Origin: an uncultured Eubacteriales bacterium
GTDB taxonomy: Bacteria; Bacillota; Clostridia; Lachnospirales; Lachnospiraceae
Assembly (NCBI GenBank): GCA_900314555.1
Contig: OMVQ01000023.1
Span: forward strand, 1-64,000
Direction: 5' to 3'
DNA: 64,000 nucleotides
Below are positions 26,051 through 34,352 of the stretch, one piece after another. The notes below the pieces were generated by a model. That model made no database searches. It saw only the letters and a program-made list of their open reading frames with translations, and was not told where the DNA came from. The position numbers and the translations under genes were made by a program. Every line of letters begins with the position of its first letter. Within the stretch, counting starts at the first letter, position 1.

Positions 26051-27394
26051 TTATATATTCTTGTTAATCATTTTCTCCCACTTCGTTGTAAAGTAGAATA
26101 TTATCGACATAACCGTTGCAATTGTCCAGCCAATTGGCCATGAGGTCCAGATTCCTGTTGTTCCAAGTGCTGTCTTAGAAAGAACCTCTGCAAGTACAAC
26201 ACGTAATGTAAGGTCTGTAAATGTCGCAATCATAAATTTCTTCATAAGTCCTGCACCACGAAGTATTCCATCTGCCACTAATTTAGCTGCTACCACGAAG
26301 TAGAATGGTGCAACAATATGTAAGAACATAACACCTACGTCCATTGCTTTTCCTGTAGGGCTGTCTAAGAAAATGTAGATTAAATATTTTCCAAAGAACA
26401 TATATACTATCACGATAGGAATACAAAGCATCCATACGAGCTGTAATCCAGCTTTGAATCCCTGTTTGATTCTGTCAAATTTCTTAGCGCCTAAGTTCTG
26501 TGCCGTATAGTTAGACACACCATTTCCAAGGGTTGTCATTGATGTGATAACCATATTATTTAACTTAATGGCTGCTGAATATCCCGCCATTACAGATGCA
26601 CCGAAACTGTTGATTACACTTTGTATAATTATATTTCCAATTGAGATAAAGCTCTGCTGTAAAATACTTGGAACCGCAACGACAGCTATATGTCCAAGTA
26701 ATGTCCATGAGAATTTATCAACTTTTCCGTTTGTCTCTATCTTTGCGAATCTTTTAAATACAACTATTATTGCGAGAATACAGCTTATTCCCTGACATAA
26801 GAATGTTGCCCAGGCAACACCTGCTACTCCCATATGAAAAGCTGCTACGAATAAAATATCCACAGCTATATTTGAAACTGATGAACATGCCAAAAAGATA
26901 AATGGAGTTTTTGAATCACCTAATGCTGAGAAAATTCCCGTTGCCACATTATAATAGAATACAAATGGCAATCCCATTATATATATATCAAGATATAATT
27001 TTGAATCAGCCATAATATGTGCCGGTGTATTTATAAGTCCTAAAAGGCTTTCGCTAAATAACATTCCTATTGTCATTAATACTACACACAGAACGCCGCT
27101 GGCAATCAGGGTAGTATAAACTGCTGTCTTTAATTCCTTATATTTCTTAGCACCAAATAACTGCGATACAATTACCGAACAACCAATATTGCAGCCAAAT
27201 GCAAATGCAATAAATATTAATGTTATCTCATAACTATTACCTACTGCTGCCAATGCATCATTACTAATGAATTTACCTGCTACGAAACTATCTGCAATAT
27301 TATATAACTGCTGAAAAATAATACTTCCAAATAGCGGCAGACAAAACATCCATAATACTTTATTGGGTTTACCTACTGTCAAATCTTTATTCAT
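26051..27394 (-). CDS. MATE-family efflux transporter
   Basis: 447 residues, twelve predicted helices, with the MATE N-terminal pattern LFGSIIFQQLYNIADSFVAGKFI and the equivalent repeat in the second half (IVPSILQQSFISIGNIIIQSVINSFGAS). The family exports drugs or metabolites by H+ or Na+ antiport. It is monocistronic, with its own terminator. The substrate cannot be read from sequence. Confidence 0.9.
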   Translation of the reverse strand: MNKDLTVGKPNKVLWMFCLPLFGSIIFQQLYNIADSFVAGKFISNDALAAVGNSYEITLIFIAFAFGCNIGCSVIVSQLFGAKKYKELKTAVYTTLIASGVLCVVLMTIGMLFSESLLGLINTPAHIMADSKLYLDIYIMGLPFVFYYNVATGIFSALGDSKTPFIFLACSSVSNIAVDILFVAAFHMGVAGVAWATFLCQGISCILAIIVVFKRFAKIETNGKVDKFSWTLLGHIAVVAVPSILQQSFISIGNIIIQSVINSFGASVMAGYSAAIKLNNMVITSMTTLGNGVSNYTAQNLGAKKFDRIKQGFKAGLQLVWMLCIPIVIVYMFFGKYLIYIFLDSPTGKAMDVGVMFLHIVAPFYFVVAAKLVADGILRGAGLMKKFMIATFTDLTLRVVLAEVLSKTALGTTGIWTSWPIGWTIATVMSIIFYFTTKWEKMINKNI

Positions 27395-27581
27395 GACTTT
27401 TCCACTCCAATCATACTTTTTCAGGCATTTTTTGAACCAATATACCCAGACTGGCTATATTGCCTACATAAGGTTTGTTGATAAAATCACCACAAACGCC
27501 AAATTCACTCAAAAAGCCAGTTAATTCGCAGGATATTATAATTCAAATTTTATTATACAAATAATCTTTTTTTGATATGCC

Positions 27582-28280
27582 TTATATATGATTTTGATAT
27601 GTCTCTTTCTCAACTATCTCTTCTTTAATAAACATAAACATAAAACTTATAAGAAGAATTGCACACGATATCCAGATAGTTCTCATACCCAATTTAGGAA
27701 TCAATAACCCTCCTAAGCCTGCACCAAAAGCAAACATAAATATTATTCCAAGATAACAAAATGCTTTCTTAAGTATCCTTTTATCATGAGTTCTTTCATA
27801 TGCACAAAATGATTCCATTTCGCTTCGCATATTTCCTATACACATTGTGCTTGCAAATGCATATCCGTTTACTTTCCTGAACGCCTGCACCTGCATTGCA
27901 CAGGCAAACGATACCATTGCATTAGCTAACATATTCCATTTTTCCGGCAGGAAACCAACTATAAACAGAAGAAGAATTTCAGCGATAAGTACCAGTTGTC
28001 TCCAGTGAATCTTCTGAAGAAGTCTGTATTTCTGTCGTATACATTCTGCCACTGCAACCCCCAGAGCAAAGAAAATAACAGGAATAAAATAATGTATCGT
28101 TAATTTTAAGTTTCCTGCTATTATATTCTGACTAAACAGCACAATATTTCCGGTCTGTGCATTTGCGAATACTTTCCCTCTCGATATATAAGTATATGCG
28201 TCCTGCAAACCGCCTGACACTGACAAAAAAGCTGCTATTAAAAACGATTCTGACATTTGACCATGAATTTTATGCTTCAT
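27582..28280 (-). CDS. DUF1275 (YoaK-like) membrane protein
   Basis: 232 residues with six predicted helices; FLSVSGGLQDAYTYISRGKVFANAQTGNIV is the hallmark of DUF1275, and ACAMQVQAFRKVNGYAFASTMCIGNMR the second conserved block. Function of the family is unknown. The start at 28280 (MKHKIHG) follows a strong AAGGAGG site. It is transcribed divergently from the LysR-type gene across a 258-bp region with repeated motifs, so LysR control is plausible. Confidence 0.85.
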   Translation of the reverse strand: MKHKIHGQMSESFLIAAFLSVSGGLQDAYTYISRGKVFANAQTGNIVLFSQNIIAGNLKLTIHYFIPVIFFALGVAVAECIRQKYRLLQKIHWRQLVLIAEILLLFIVGFLPEKWNMLANAMVSFACAMQVQAFRKVNGYAFASTMCIGNMRSEMESFCAYERTHDKRILKKAFCYLGIIFMFAFGAGLGGLLIPKLGMRTIWISCAILLISFMFMFIKEEIVEKETYQNHI

Positions 28281-28351
28281 AAAGATTACCTCCTTGCTCT
28301 TTATCTCCAAAAAGATTATACTAGGGGTATAGATATATGTAAAAGGTATTA

Positions 28352-28382
28352 TTGATATATCCGTAATCAGTTTTTGATATAT
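28352..28382. promoter_or_regulatory. Paired TTGATATAT motifs, candidate LysR operator
   Basis: TTGATATAT occurs at 28352-28360 and 28374-28382, 22 bp apart (two helical turns), in the divergent region between the DUF1275 and LysR genes. This spacing suits LysR-type tetramers; it is not proof. Confidence 0.35.
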
Positions 28383-28447
28383 ATAACTATAGTAGTTCCT
28401 ATATTATAATATTGATAATTTTTTAGTTGTATATTTTATAGTTTACA

Positions 28448-28518
28448 ACTTCATCTAAGCATCTATATATTAACTTCATATGGACATATATAGACTTCAT
28501 TTAAAACATCTATATAAA
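28448..28518 (+). repeat. Triple ACTTCAT direct repeats upstream of the LysR gene
   Basis: ACTTCAT at 28448-28454, 28473-28479 and 28494-28500, each followed after 5-6 nt by CATCTATATA-like or ATATATAG sequence. The third copy ends just upstream of the LysR ribosome binding site, so the array lies over or just after the promoter. Confidence 0.45.
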
Positions 28519-28538
28519 AAGACGAAAGGATAAATTAT

Positions 28539-29420
28539 ATGTATATAAGTTACGATTATTACAGAATTTTTTATTATGTAGCAAGATATGGCAGCATTTC
28601 CAAAGCCGCCAACGTATTAATGAACAACCAGCCTAATCTTACACGAACAATTAAGAATCTTGAGGGTGAACTTGGTTGTCCACTTTTTTCACGTACTAAC
28701 AGAGGCGTTAAACTCACTCCTGAGGGAAAACGTCTATACGAACATATTAAAATAGCATTTGAACAAATTGAAGCCGGAGAAGCAGAAATTGTTGACAGCA
28801 AAAGTCTGCAAAACGGCTCTGTATATATTTCCGCAAGTGAGGTAGCATTGCATTGCTGCCTGCTTCCGATATTCAAAAAATATCGTGCACTCTATCCTAA
28901 TATCCGTCTGCACGTAAGCAATCATTCAACCCCTCAGGCTATCGAGGCCTTAAAGGAAGGACTTGTAGATTTCGCAATTGTATCAACTCCAACTGTTAAA
29001 TCTACTAATTTAGAAGAAATTACTGTCAGAAAATTTCAGGAAGTATTAATTTCAAGCAACGCATATAAAGAACTTAAGAACAAAACGGTTTCCCTTGCTG
29101 ATTTAACAGATTATCCTCTTATATCTCTAAGTTCACAAACTAAAACATTTGATTTTTATTCGAAATTATATGAGGGATATGGGCTTGCATATGTACCTGA
29201 TATTGAAGCCGCAACTGCTGATCAGATACTTCCAATGGTCCGCTCAGACTTAGGTCTTGGCTTCGTTCCTGAAGATTTCATTACTGGTGTAAATGATATC
29301 TTCACAATTAAAACAACCGAGAAAATACCAATGCGTGAGATTTGTCTCATCAAGAGAAAAGGACAACTGCTAAGTATGGCAGCTAAAGAATTTGAGAAAA
29401 TGATGCTTGAACCAGTGTAG
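28539..29420 (+). CDS. LysR-family transcriptional regulator
   Basis: 293 residues: N-terminal winged helix-turn-helix (YYVARYGSISKAANVLMNNQPNLTRTIKNLEGELG, residues about 8-45; CPLFSRTNRGVKLTPEG follows) and a periplasmic-binding-like effector domain (about 90-290). Ribosome binding site AAAGGAT. It faces the divergent DUF1275 gene, its most likely target. The effector is unknown. A four-hairpin element begins 23 nt after its stop. Confidence 0.92.
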   Translation: MYISYDYYRIFYYVARYGSISKAANVLMNNQPNLTRTIKNLEGELGCPLFSRTNRGVKLTPEGKRLYEHIKIAFEQIEAGEAEIVDSKSLQNGSVYISASEVALHCCLLPIFKKYRALYPNIRLHVSNHSTPQAIEALKEGLVDFAIVSTPTVKSTNLEEITVRKFQEVLISSNAYKELKNKTVSLADLTDYPLISLSSQTKTFDFYSKLYEGYGLAYVPDIEAATADQILPMVRSDLGLGFVPEDFITGVNDIFTIKTTEKIPMREICLIKRKGQLLSMAAKEFEKMMLEPV

Positions 29421-29442
29421 TGAAATAAATATGTATAAATAG

Positions 29443-29573
29443 TATGAAAAATAATGCTGATGCGATTATTTTTCATACGGCTATTTGTGCCACAAGTGTC
29501 ACAAAGTAGCTTTTATCGCAGAGCTGAATTGATATTCAGCTCGCGATTTCTCCGGCACAATGTGCCTTCGAAA
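29443..29573 (+). repeat. Four-hairpin element downstream of the LysR gene (copy D)
   Basis: H4 29443-29477 (TATGAAAAATAAT / ATTATTTTTCATA, loop GCTGATGCG), H3 29480-29510 (one bulge), H2 29515-29547 (ATCGC-a-GAGCTGAAT / ATTCAGCTC-GCGAT), H1 29547-29573 (TTTC/GAAA, GGCACA/TGTGCC). TAGTATGAAAAATAATGC occurs both at its left end (from 29441) and again just beyond its right end (from 29581), as direct repeats or the start of a second, truncated unit. Loop-to-H1 complementarity is weak in this copy. Confidence 0.82.
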
Positions 29574-29584
29574 CAGGGAGTAGT

Positions 29585-29636
29585 ATGAAAAATAATGCCG
29601 GCTGCTGCATATACTCGTAATATTGCGACAGTCGGC
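29585..29636 (-). terminator. Likely terminator of the SRP RNA transcript
   Basis: On the minus strand GCCGACTG pairs with CAGCCGGC (plus positions 29629-29636 and 29597-29604) with one A-C mismatch, followed by ATTATTTTTCAT. The U-rich tail is the H4-like arm of the partial repeat. Confidence 0.5.
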
Positions 29637-29667
29637 TCTTGTATACTTATATTATATATTATTAAAT

Positions 29668-29930
29668 CCGTGCGTTTCGCTTTGTATACAGCTCATAAGC
29701 GTTACCTCTATAGTTAACTCAGTCCAGGCTACCTTACGGCACACAGAAGGTTTTACTTAGTGCTGCTTCATTCCTGACCTGACACGATTCATAAATTCCT
29801 GTTGCGCAAGACCTAAACGTCATCGCCACTTGTAAAGGGCAGCCCTACAAGATATATCCGAGGCAAAACATCACCCCTGCTAGAGCGGATTGCAGGTACA
29901 GGACACCGCTAACTCCCCGGCTGCACGGAA
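29668..29930 (-). ncRNA. ffs: Signal recognition particle RNA (large, scRNA type)
   Basis: About 263 nt. The ends pair (CCGTGC / GCACGG). The 5' Alu-domain region holds GTGTCCTGTACCTGCAATCCG. The S domain has the diagnostic GTCAGGTCAGGAATGAAGCAGC, with the GGAA tetraloop closed by A-U instead of C-G, after CTTGCGCAACAGGAA. It is the Bacillus/Clostridium-type SRP RNA that with Ffh targets membrane proteins. The exact mature ends are inferred from the terminal pairing. Confidence 0.92.
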
Positions 29931-29956
29931 ACTTTATGACTATTTAGTGCTTTTAA

Positions 29957-29985
29957 AGTATATCTGATATTAATTATATTGTCAA
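29957..29985 (-). promoter_or_regulatory. Promoter of the SRP RNA
   Basis: Minus strand TTGACA (29985-29980), 17-nt spacer, TATACT (29962-29957). A near-consensus sigma-A promoter at the right distance from the RNA 5' end, predicting a start near 29950 and a short processed leader. Confidence 0.8.
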
Positions 29986-30091
29986 ATAAATATTTTATGA
30001 AATTAATTTTTCATCATATACTTATCATCATATTTTTATCATATTACTTACCTTTTTATTTAATCCTCTCAAACATCTTAACTATTTATGC

Positions 30092-30580
30092 CTAATCATT
30101 ACTAAGTCTATGCAATCTATATACTTTTATTATCACGGCTATTACCAGAAACATAAGGCTTCCACTTGTATCTATGCATACATCTCTCACACTCGGTCCT
30201 CTCCCCGGTACAAAGCTCTGATGGAATTCATCAGATGCCGCCACAATCATACAGAATATAACTATCCACCACAGACTTTTCACATATCTTTTCTGTAACA
30301 GTATCTTCTTCCATTCATCAAATGTATTCGCTAACTCTAATACTAATATTGCCAATATTCCATATTCCGTAAAATGTGCACATTTTCTAATGATTGTATG
30401 TAATGTATCTAATTTAATAATTTGCCTTACCAAATTAACCTTATAAATCTGCCTTGTTATTCTAAGACTTAATCCTGCTGATTCTTCACCTGTTTTAGCA
30501 GACATCCCAAATATGAACATAAGCCAGATTAGAATACAGATTATGAGGATTAATCTTTTGAGATATTTTTTTAAATTCAT
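30092..30580 (-). CDS. VanZ-family membrane protein
   Basis: 162 residues with four hydrophobic segments and the VanZ hallmarks RKCAHFTEYGIL and SDEFHQSFVPGRGPSVRDVCIDTSG. Some VanZ proteins confer low-level teicoplanin resistance; most are of unknown envelope-related role. It lies about 100 nt after the last polysaccharide gene on the same strand and may be cotranscribed. RBS GAGGAAATTAG. Confidence 0.88.
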   Translation of the reverse strand: MNLKKYLKRLILIICILIWLMFIFGMSAKTGEESAGLSLRITRQIYKVNLVRQIIKLDTLHTIIRKCAHFTEYGILAILVLELANTFDEWKKILLQKRYVKSLWWIVIFCMIVAASDEFHQSFVPGRGPSVRDVCIDTSGSLMFLVIAVIIKVYRLHRLSND

Positions 30581-30683
30581 AACTAATTTCCTCTTTATAC
30601 TTTTGTTAGTTGCATAATTGGTTTTATGTAAAATACTTAACTGCTTTCCTTTTTTATACTTTTGTCTGCTTAAGAATTAGTTT

Positions 30684-31466
30684 TCATTTTACAGTACTTC
30701 TTTTACACAAATATTTTCTCAATGCATTTATAATAAAAAAAGAGGTATTTATTGTCGCATTTATAGGATTAATATGTTCTTTAAATACCTGTATACTCCA
30801 TACCTGAGAAATACTTTTTAATTTATTTGACGATAATGAACCGGATGCAATTCTATAATGTGTTAATGCTTTATCAATTCCTATTGCAATAACACCCTTT
30901 CTAAGTATCCGAAGCCATGTAGCATAGTCCTGTCCGGAACGTATACATGACATTTTTACATTTCCTAACACATTTCTGTCTAATACTACTGATGATGTTG
31001 GAATAACTGTATTTCTTAATAATACTTTATAATCAACTTTTCTTATTATCCTGCTTTTTCCATTGATTACATTTCCGTCTTTATCAATCATATCAATTGC
31101 AGTAAAGCATAAAGGACATTCCTCTCTCTGCATTAATCTAATCTGGTATTTTATTTTATCCTTATCCCATACATCATCGGCGTCCATAAAAGCAATATAT
31201 CTGCCTTTAGCATATTTCAGACCTATATTTCTTGTTTGACCTACTCCCATATTTTTATGGTTTACATAATATTTTATATTATCAAATTTTCTTAAATATT
31301 TACTTACTATTACTGCTGAAGAATCCGTAGATGCATCATCTACAATAATAATTTCCATATTCTTATAAGTCTGTTTCAATACCGAATCAATTGCAACCTT
31401 TATATATTTTTCCGAATTGTAAACAGGCATAATTACAGATACCATATTCTCAACATATTTACTCAT
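30684..31466 (-). CDS. Family 2 glycosyltransferase
   Basis: 260 residues; GT-A fold with VSVIMPVYNSEKYI, IIIVDDASTDSS, and the metal-binding MDADDVW near residue 95. It transfers an activated sugar, probably to the lipid-linked repeat unit built by this cluster. It overlaps the aminotransferase gene by 8 bp. Last glycosyltransferase of the cluster; an internal start at the Met before VSVIMP is possible. Confidence 0.88.
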   Translation of the reverse strand: MSKYVENMVSVIMPVYNSEKYIKVAIDSVLKQTYKNMEIIIVDDASTDSSAVIVSKYLRKFDNIKYYVNHKNMGVGQTRNIGLKYAKGRYIAFMDADDVWDKDKIKYQIRLMQREECPLCFTAIDMIDKDGNVINGKSRIIRKVDYKVLLRNTVIPTSSVVLDRNVLGNVKMSCIRSGQDYATWLRILRKGVIAIGIDKALTHYRIASGSLSSNKLKSISQVWSIQVFKEHINPINATINTSFFIINALRKYLCKRSTVK

Positions 31467-32391
31467 AAACTTCAGTCAACCACTCTTTCCTGAATACATA
31501 TTTACCTGTCACAATCTCAAGATATAATTCATGAATTCTTTTTGATATTTCTCCATAACTATTATTACTTATATTGTAATGATCAACCGAATATACTGGT
31601 GTTATTTCCATTGCTGAGCCACATAAAAATGCTTCATCACATGTATACAATTCTGTTCTGTTAACTACCCGTTCTTCAACCTCTATTTTCAGGATATCCT
31701 TTGCGATATGAATAACAGTATCTCTTGTAATACTTTCTAAAACTCCCTCTGTTAATGATGGTGTAATCAATTTACCATCTTTTACAATAAACAGACATGA
31801 ACCTGGTGCTTCAGCCACATTTCCACTGGAATTTAAAAATATTGCCGTATCATATCCATTATTAATTGCCTCTAATTGTGCCATTCTGCTGTTAATGTAA
31901 TTAGCACCACACTTAATTCTTGGCGATAGCGAATTCTCATCTATTCTTCGCCATGAACTTATACAGCAATTTAATCCCTTTCTATTATATTCTGTACTTA
32001 ATTTACCTTTAGGAATAGGCGCAACAAACATATTAACTGAATCTGTTGATGACCATGAGCCAAAACCATCTATAAATATAGTCTGTCTTACCGCTATATC
32101 TTCCTTGTATTCATTTGCTCTTATTACATCTATAAATGCCTGTTTTAACTGTGTATCATTATATTTTTCAGCTATTCTCAATAATTTTCTTGATTTTGCA
32201 AGTCTATTGTAATGGTCATCTAATCTGAATGCGTATAACTGATTATTTTCTTCATTCCAATAACATCTTATCCCCTCAAATACGTTTACTGCAAACTGCG
32301 ATGTAGGAGATAAAACATTTATCTTTGCATCATTTACATTAACTATCTGTCCGTCCAGCCATATGTATCTCTCATCTATTGATGTTTTCAT
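31459..32391 (-). CDS. Class IV PLP aminotransferase (branched-chain type)
   Basis: 310 residues. The fold-type IV markers are visible: FEGIRCYW, lysine region SPRIKCGANYINSRMAQLEA (PLP Lys in KCGANY), NVAEAPGSCLFIVKDGKLITP and GVLESITRDTV. The start at 32391 (MKTSIDERYIW) has GGAG 9 nt upstream; the longer frame does not. Normally such enzymes make Ile/Leu/Val, but its place inside a surface-polysaccharide cluster beside an aldolase and a PLP decarboxylase suggests a special amino-acid-derived precursor. Confidence 0.85.
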   Translation of the reverse strand: MKTSIDERYIWLDGQIVNVNDAKINVLSPTSQFAVNVFEGIRCYWNEENNQLYAFRLDDHYNRLAKSRKLLRIAEKYNDTQLKQAFIDVIRANEYKEDIAVRQTIFIDGFGSWSSTDSVNMFVAPIPKGKLSTEYNRKGLNCCISSWRRIDENSLSPRIKCGANYINSRMAQLEAINNGYDTAIFLNSSGNVAEAPGSCLFIVKDGKLITPSLTEGVLESITRDTVIHIAKDILKIEVEERVVNRTELYTCDEAFLCGSAMEITPVYSVDHYNISNNSYGEISKRIHELYLEIVTGKYVFRKEWLTEVYE

Positions 32392-32426
32392 ACTAATCTC
32401 CATTCTATCACTAATATTTTCTGCCA

Positions 32427-33110
32427 TTAATTATCAACTTCAATATGTGCTTTTCTAATTACTTCCTCATTTGCCCTGCGGGCTGATTCTTCATCGCTTA
32501 GATTTTCGTCGATTTTATTTTCATAGATATTCTTTTTGTAAAATACATTTACAATTGTTTTAAGGATTATTTTAATATCTAACAAACAACCTTCTCTTTG
32601 AAATCTGTCGATATATTTATTATCTAATTCAACTTTTTCTTCCCAATCATTATCATTTCTTCCCTCAACTTGTGCGAGTCCGGTTATCCCCGGCACTACT
32701 GTAAATCTCTTCTTATATTTTTTATTCAATGTGTTATAATCACCCAGTTCATATGTAACGCAAGGTCTTGGTCCGACTATCGACATATCACCCTTAATTA
32801 TATTAAGAATCTGAGGTAATTCATCCAAACTTGTATTCCTAAGTATACTACCTATTTTTGTCACTCTCGGATCATTTTCATAGTTGAATAAACCTGTACC
32901 TTTCTTCTCCGATTCTACATACATCGTTCTAAATTTGTACATAGTAAACTCTCTGCCCCTATGTCCTAATCTTTTTTGTCTGAATAGAACAGGACCTTTT
33001 GAATCTAATTTGATTGCTATGGCAATTAATATCATAACAGGCATAAATATTATTCCTACTATTTCCGCTATAAAAATATCAAAATATCTTTTAACTTTTC
33101 TCATATTCAT
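32427..33110 (-). CDS. Initiating sugar-phosphate transferase (undecaprenyl-phosphate)
   Basis: 227 residues of the bacterial sugar transferase (WbaP/EpsL-like) family: one N-terminal membrane helix (~12-35), then GPVLFRQKRLGHRGREFTMYKFRTM, SLDELPQILNIIKGDMSIVGPRP and VVPGITGLAQVEGRN. It attaches the first sugar phosphate to the lipid carrier at the inner face of the membrane. The C-terminal 30 residues are charged. It follows the PLP decarboxylase by 17 nt. Confidence 0.93.
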   Translation of the reverse strand: MNMRKVKRYFDIFIAEIVGIIFMPVMILIAIAIKLDSKGPVLFRQKRLGHRGREFTMYKFRTMYVESEKKGTGLFNYENDPRVTKIGSILRNTSLDELPQILNIIKGDMSIVGPRPCVTYELGDYNTLNKKYKKRFTVVPGITGLAQVEGRNDNDWEEKVELDNKYIDRFQREGCLLDIKIILKTIVNVFYKKNIYENKIDENLSDEESARRANEEVIRKAHIEVDN

Positions 33111-33127
33111 TTTTCAGGCAATGCCTC

Positions 33128-34351
33128 CTAATTAAACATCTGATATGTTCTAAATATATCCTCAAAATTTTCTCTTCTTTTTACTAATTTAATATCTTCT
33201 CCATTATAACTTATTACTGAGAAATTAGGAAGTATAAACGGAGGTTTTAAGACAATTGAATACGAGCCTACATTATCAAAAACCACGTAATCTCCAATTG
33301 CCAGCTTCCCATTATATCCTCTATACAGATAGTCTGACTCTATACATGTATAACCACCAAAATCAAGGTCCTCATAATATTTTAAATTATTATCTTCTTT
33401 ATGGTATACCTCCAAAGATGGATTTTTACCATTTAATGTCGGGTTTATATTATATACAGAGCCTAATAATGTCGCTATATATTTACCTCTTATACTTTTT
33501 ATTCCAACAACCTTTGCCGCAAATCTCATTACATCACCCACAAGGGCAGTTCCCGGCTCTATGAACAACATAGGTTTGTCTGCCATTTCTCCATAGTGTT
33601 TATTAAACATTGTTGCGACAAGTTGTGCATATTCTTTATATTCAGGGATATATGATGAAAACTGTCTTTTCATATCATCTTTCATCTTGCCAAACAAGCC
33701 TCCACCCAAATCAATATGAGCCGGAGCTTTTTCAAATAATTCATCTGAATATTTTAGCATTTTCTCAGTTCTTGATTTCCAGTTCTCAAGATTTCTTGGT
33801 GCATAATGACAATGAAATTCCTTTATATTTATATTGCTAATTATATCTGCCTCTTTTACAATCTTCCTTAATGTATCTGATTCGATGTCTATGCCAAAAC
33901 GTGAAATATTAGTATTCTCTATTGCAAAGTTTACTCTTATTCCTATATTTATTATCTTATCAGCATTTGACTTAGCAATACCCTTTATATACTCGAATTC
34001 CTCAACTGAATCTATGTTTACACAGCCTCCGCGAAGTAATATTTCAGTTATTGCTTCTTTATTCTTATATGGACCATTAAATATTATTTTATCTGCTGAT
34101 ATATTCAGTCTTTTAGTTATCTCATATTCCATATCAGAAACAATTTCTGCATATCCTCCCAGTTCATCTACTATTTTACACAAATCAGGAATGTAATTTG
34201 TTTTGTATGAATATGCAATATATGTATCAGGATATATTTTTCTAAATTCATTCTGTAATTCAATAAAATTTTGTTTAAATCTTTCTGTATTTAAGATATA
34301 GTATGATTCTCCATATTTATTACCAATCTGTTCTAACAATTCATAATTCAT
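33128..34351 (-). CDS. Fold-type III PLP decarboxylase (DapDC/ODC-like)
   Basis: 407 residues. N-terminal TIM barrel with the PLP lysine in AYSYKTNY (~50), FHCHYAPRN, DLGGGLFG and the phosphate-binding EPGTALVGD; C-terminal sheet domain with CIESDYL (the conserved Cys/Asp pair) and DNVGSYS. This is the architecture of diaminopimelate and ornithine decarboxylases. In this cluster it is unlikely to be the lysine enzyme; it starts 1 nt after the aldolase stop, so a joint pathway with the aldolase and aminotransferase is inferred. Confidence 0.85.
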   Translation of the reverse strand: MNYELLEQIGNKYGESYYILNTERFKQNFIELQNEFRKIYPDTYIAYSYKTNYIPDLCKIVDELGGYAEIVSDMEYEITKRLNISADKIIFNGPYKNKEAITEILLRGGCVNIDSVEEFEYIKGIAKSNADKIINIGIRVNFAIENTNISRFGIDIESDTLRKIVKEADIISNINIKEFHCHYAPRNLENWKSRTEKMLKYSDELFEKAPAHIDLGGGLFGKMKDDMKRQFSSYIPEYKEYAQLVATMFNKHYGEMADKPMLFIEPGTALVGDVMRFAAKVVGIKSIRGKYIATLLGSVYNINPTLNGKNPSLEVYHKEDNNLKYYEDLDFGGYTCIESDYLYRGYNGKLAIGDYVVFDNVGSYSIVLKPPFILPNFSVISYNGEDIKLVKRRENFEDIFRTYQMFN

Positions 34352-34352
34352 A

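Noticed and set aside
29668..29930. tmRNA or RNase P RNA
   Set aside because: No tRNA-like end with a tag frame and no P4-type conserved motif; the GGAA-loop S domain identifies SRP RNA.
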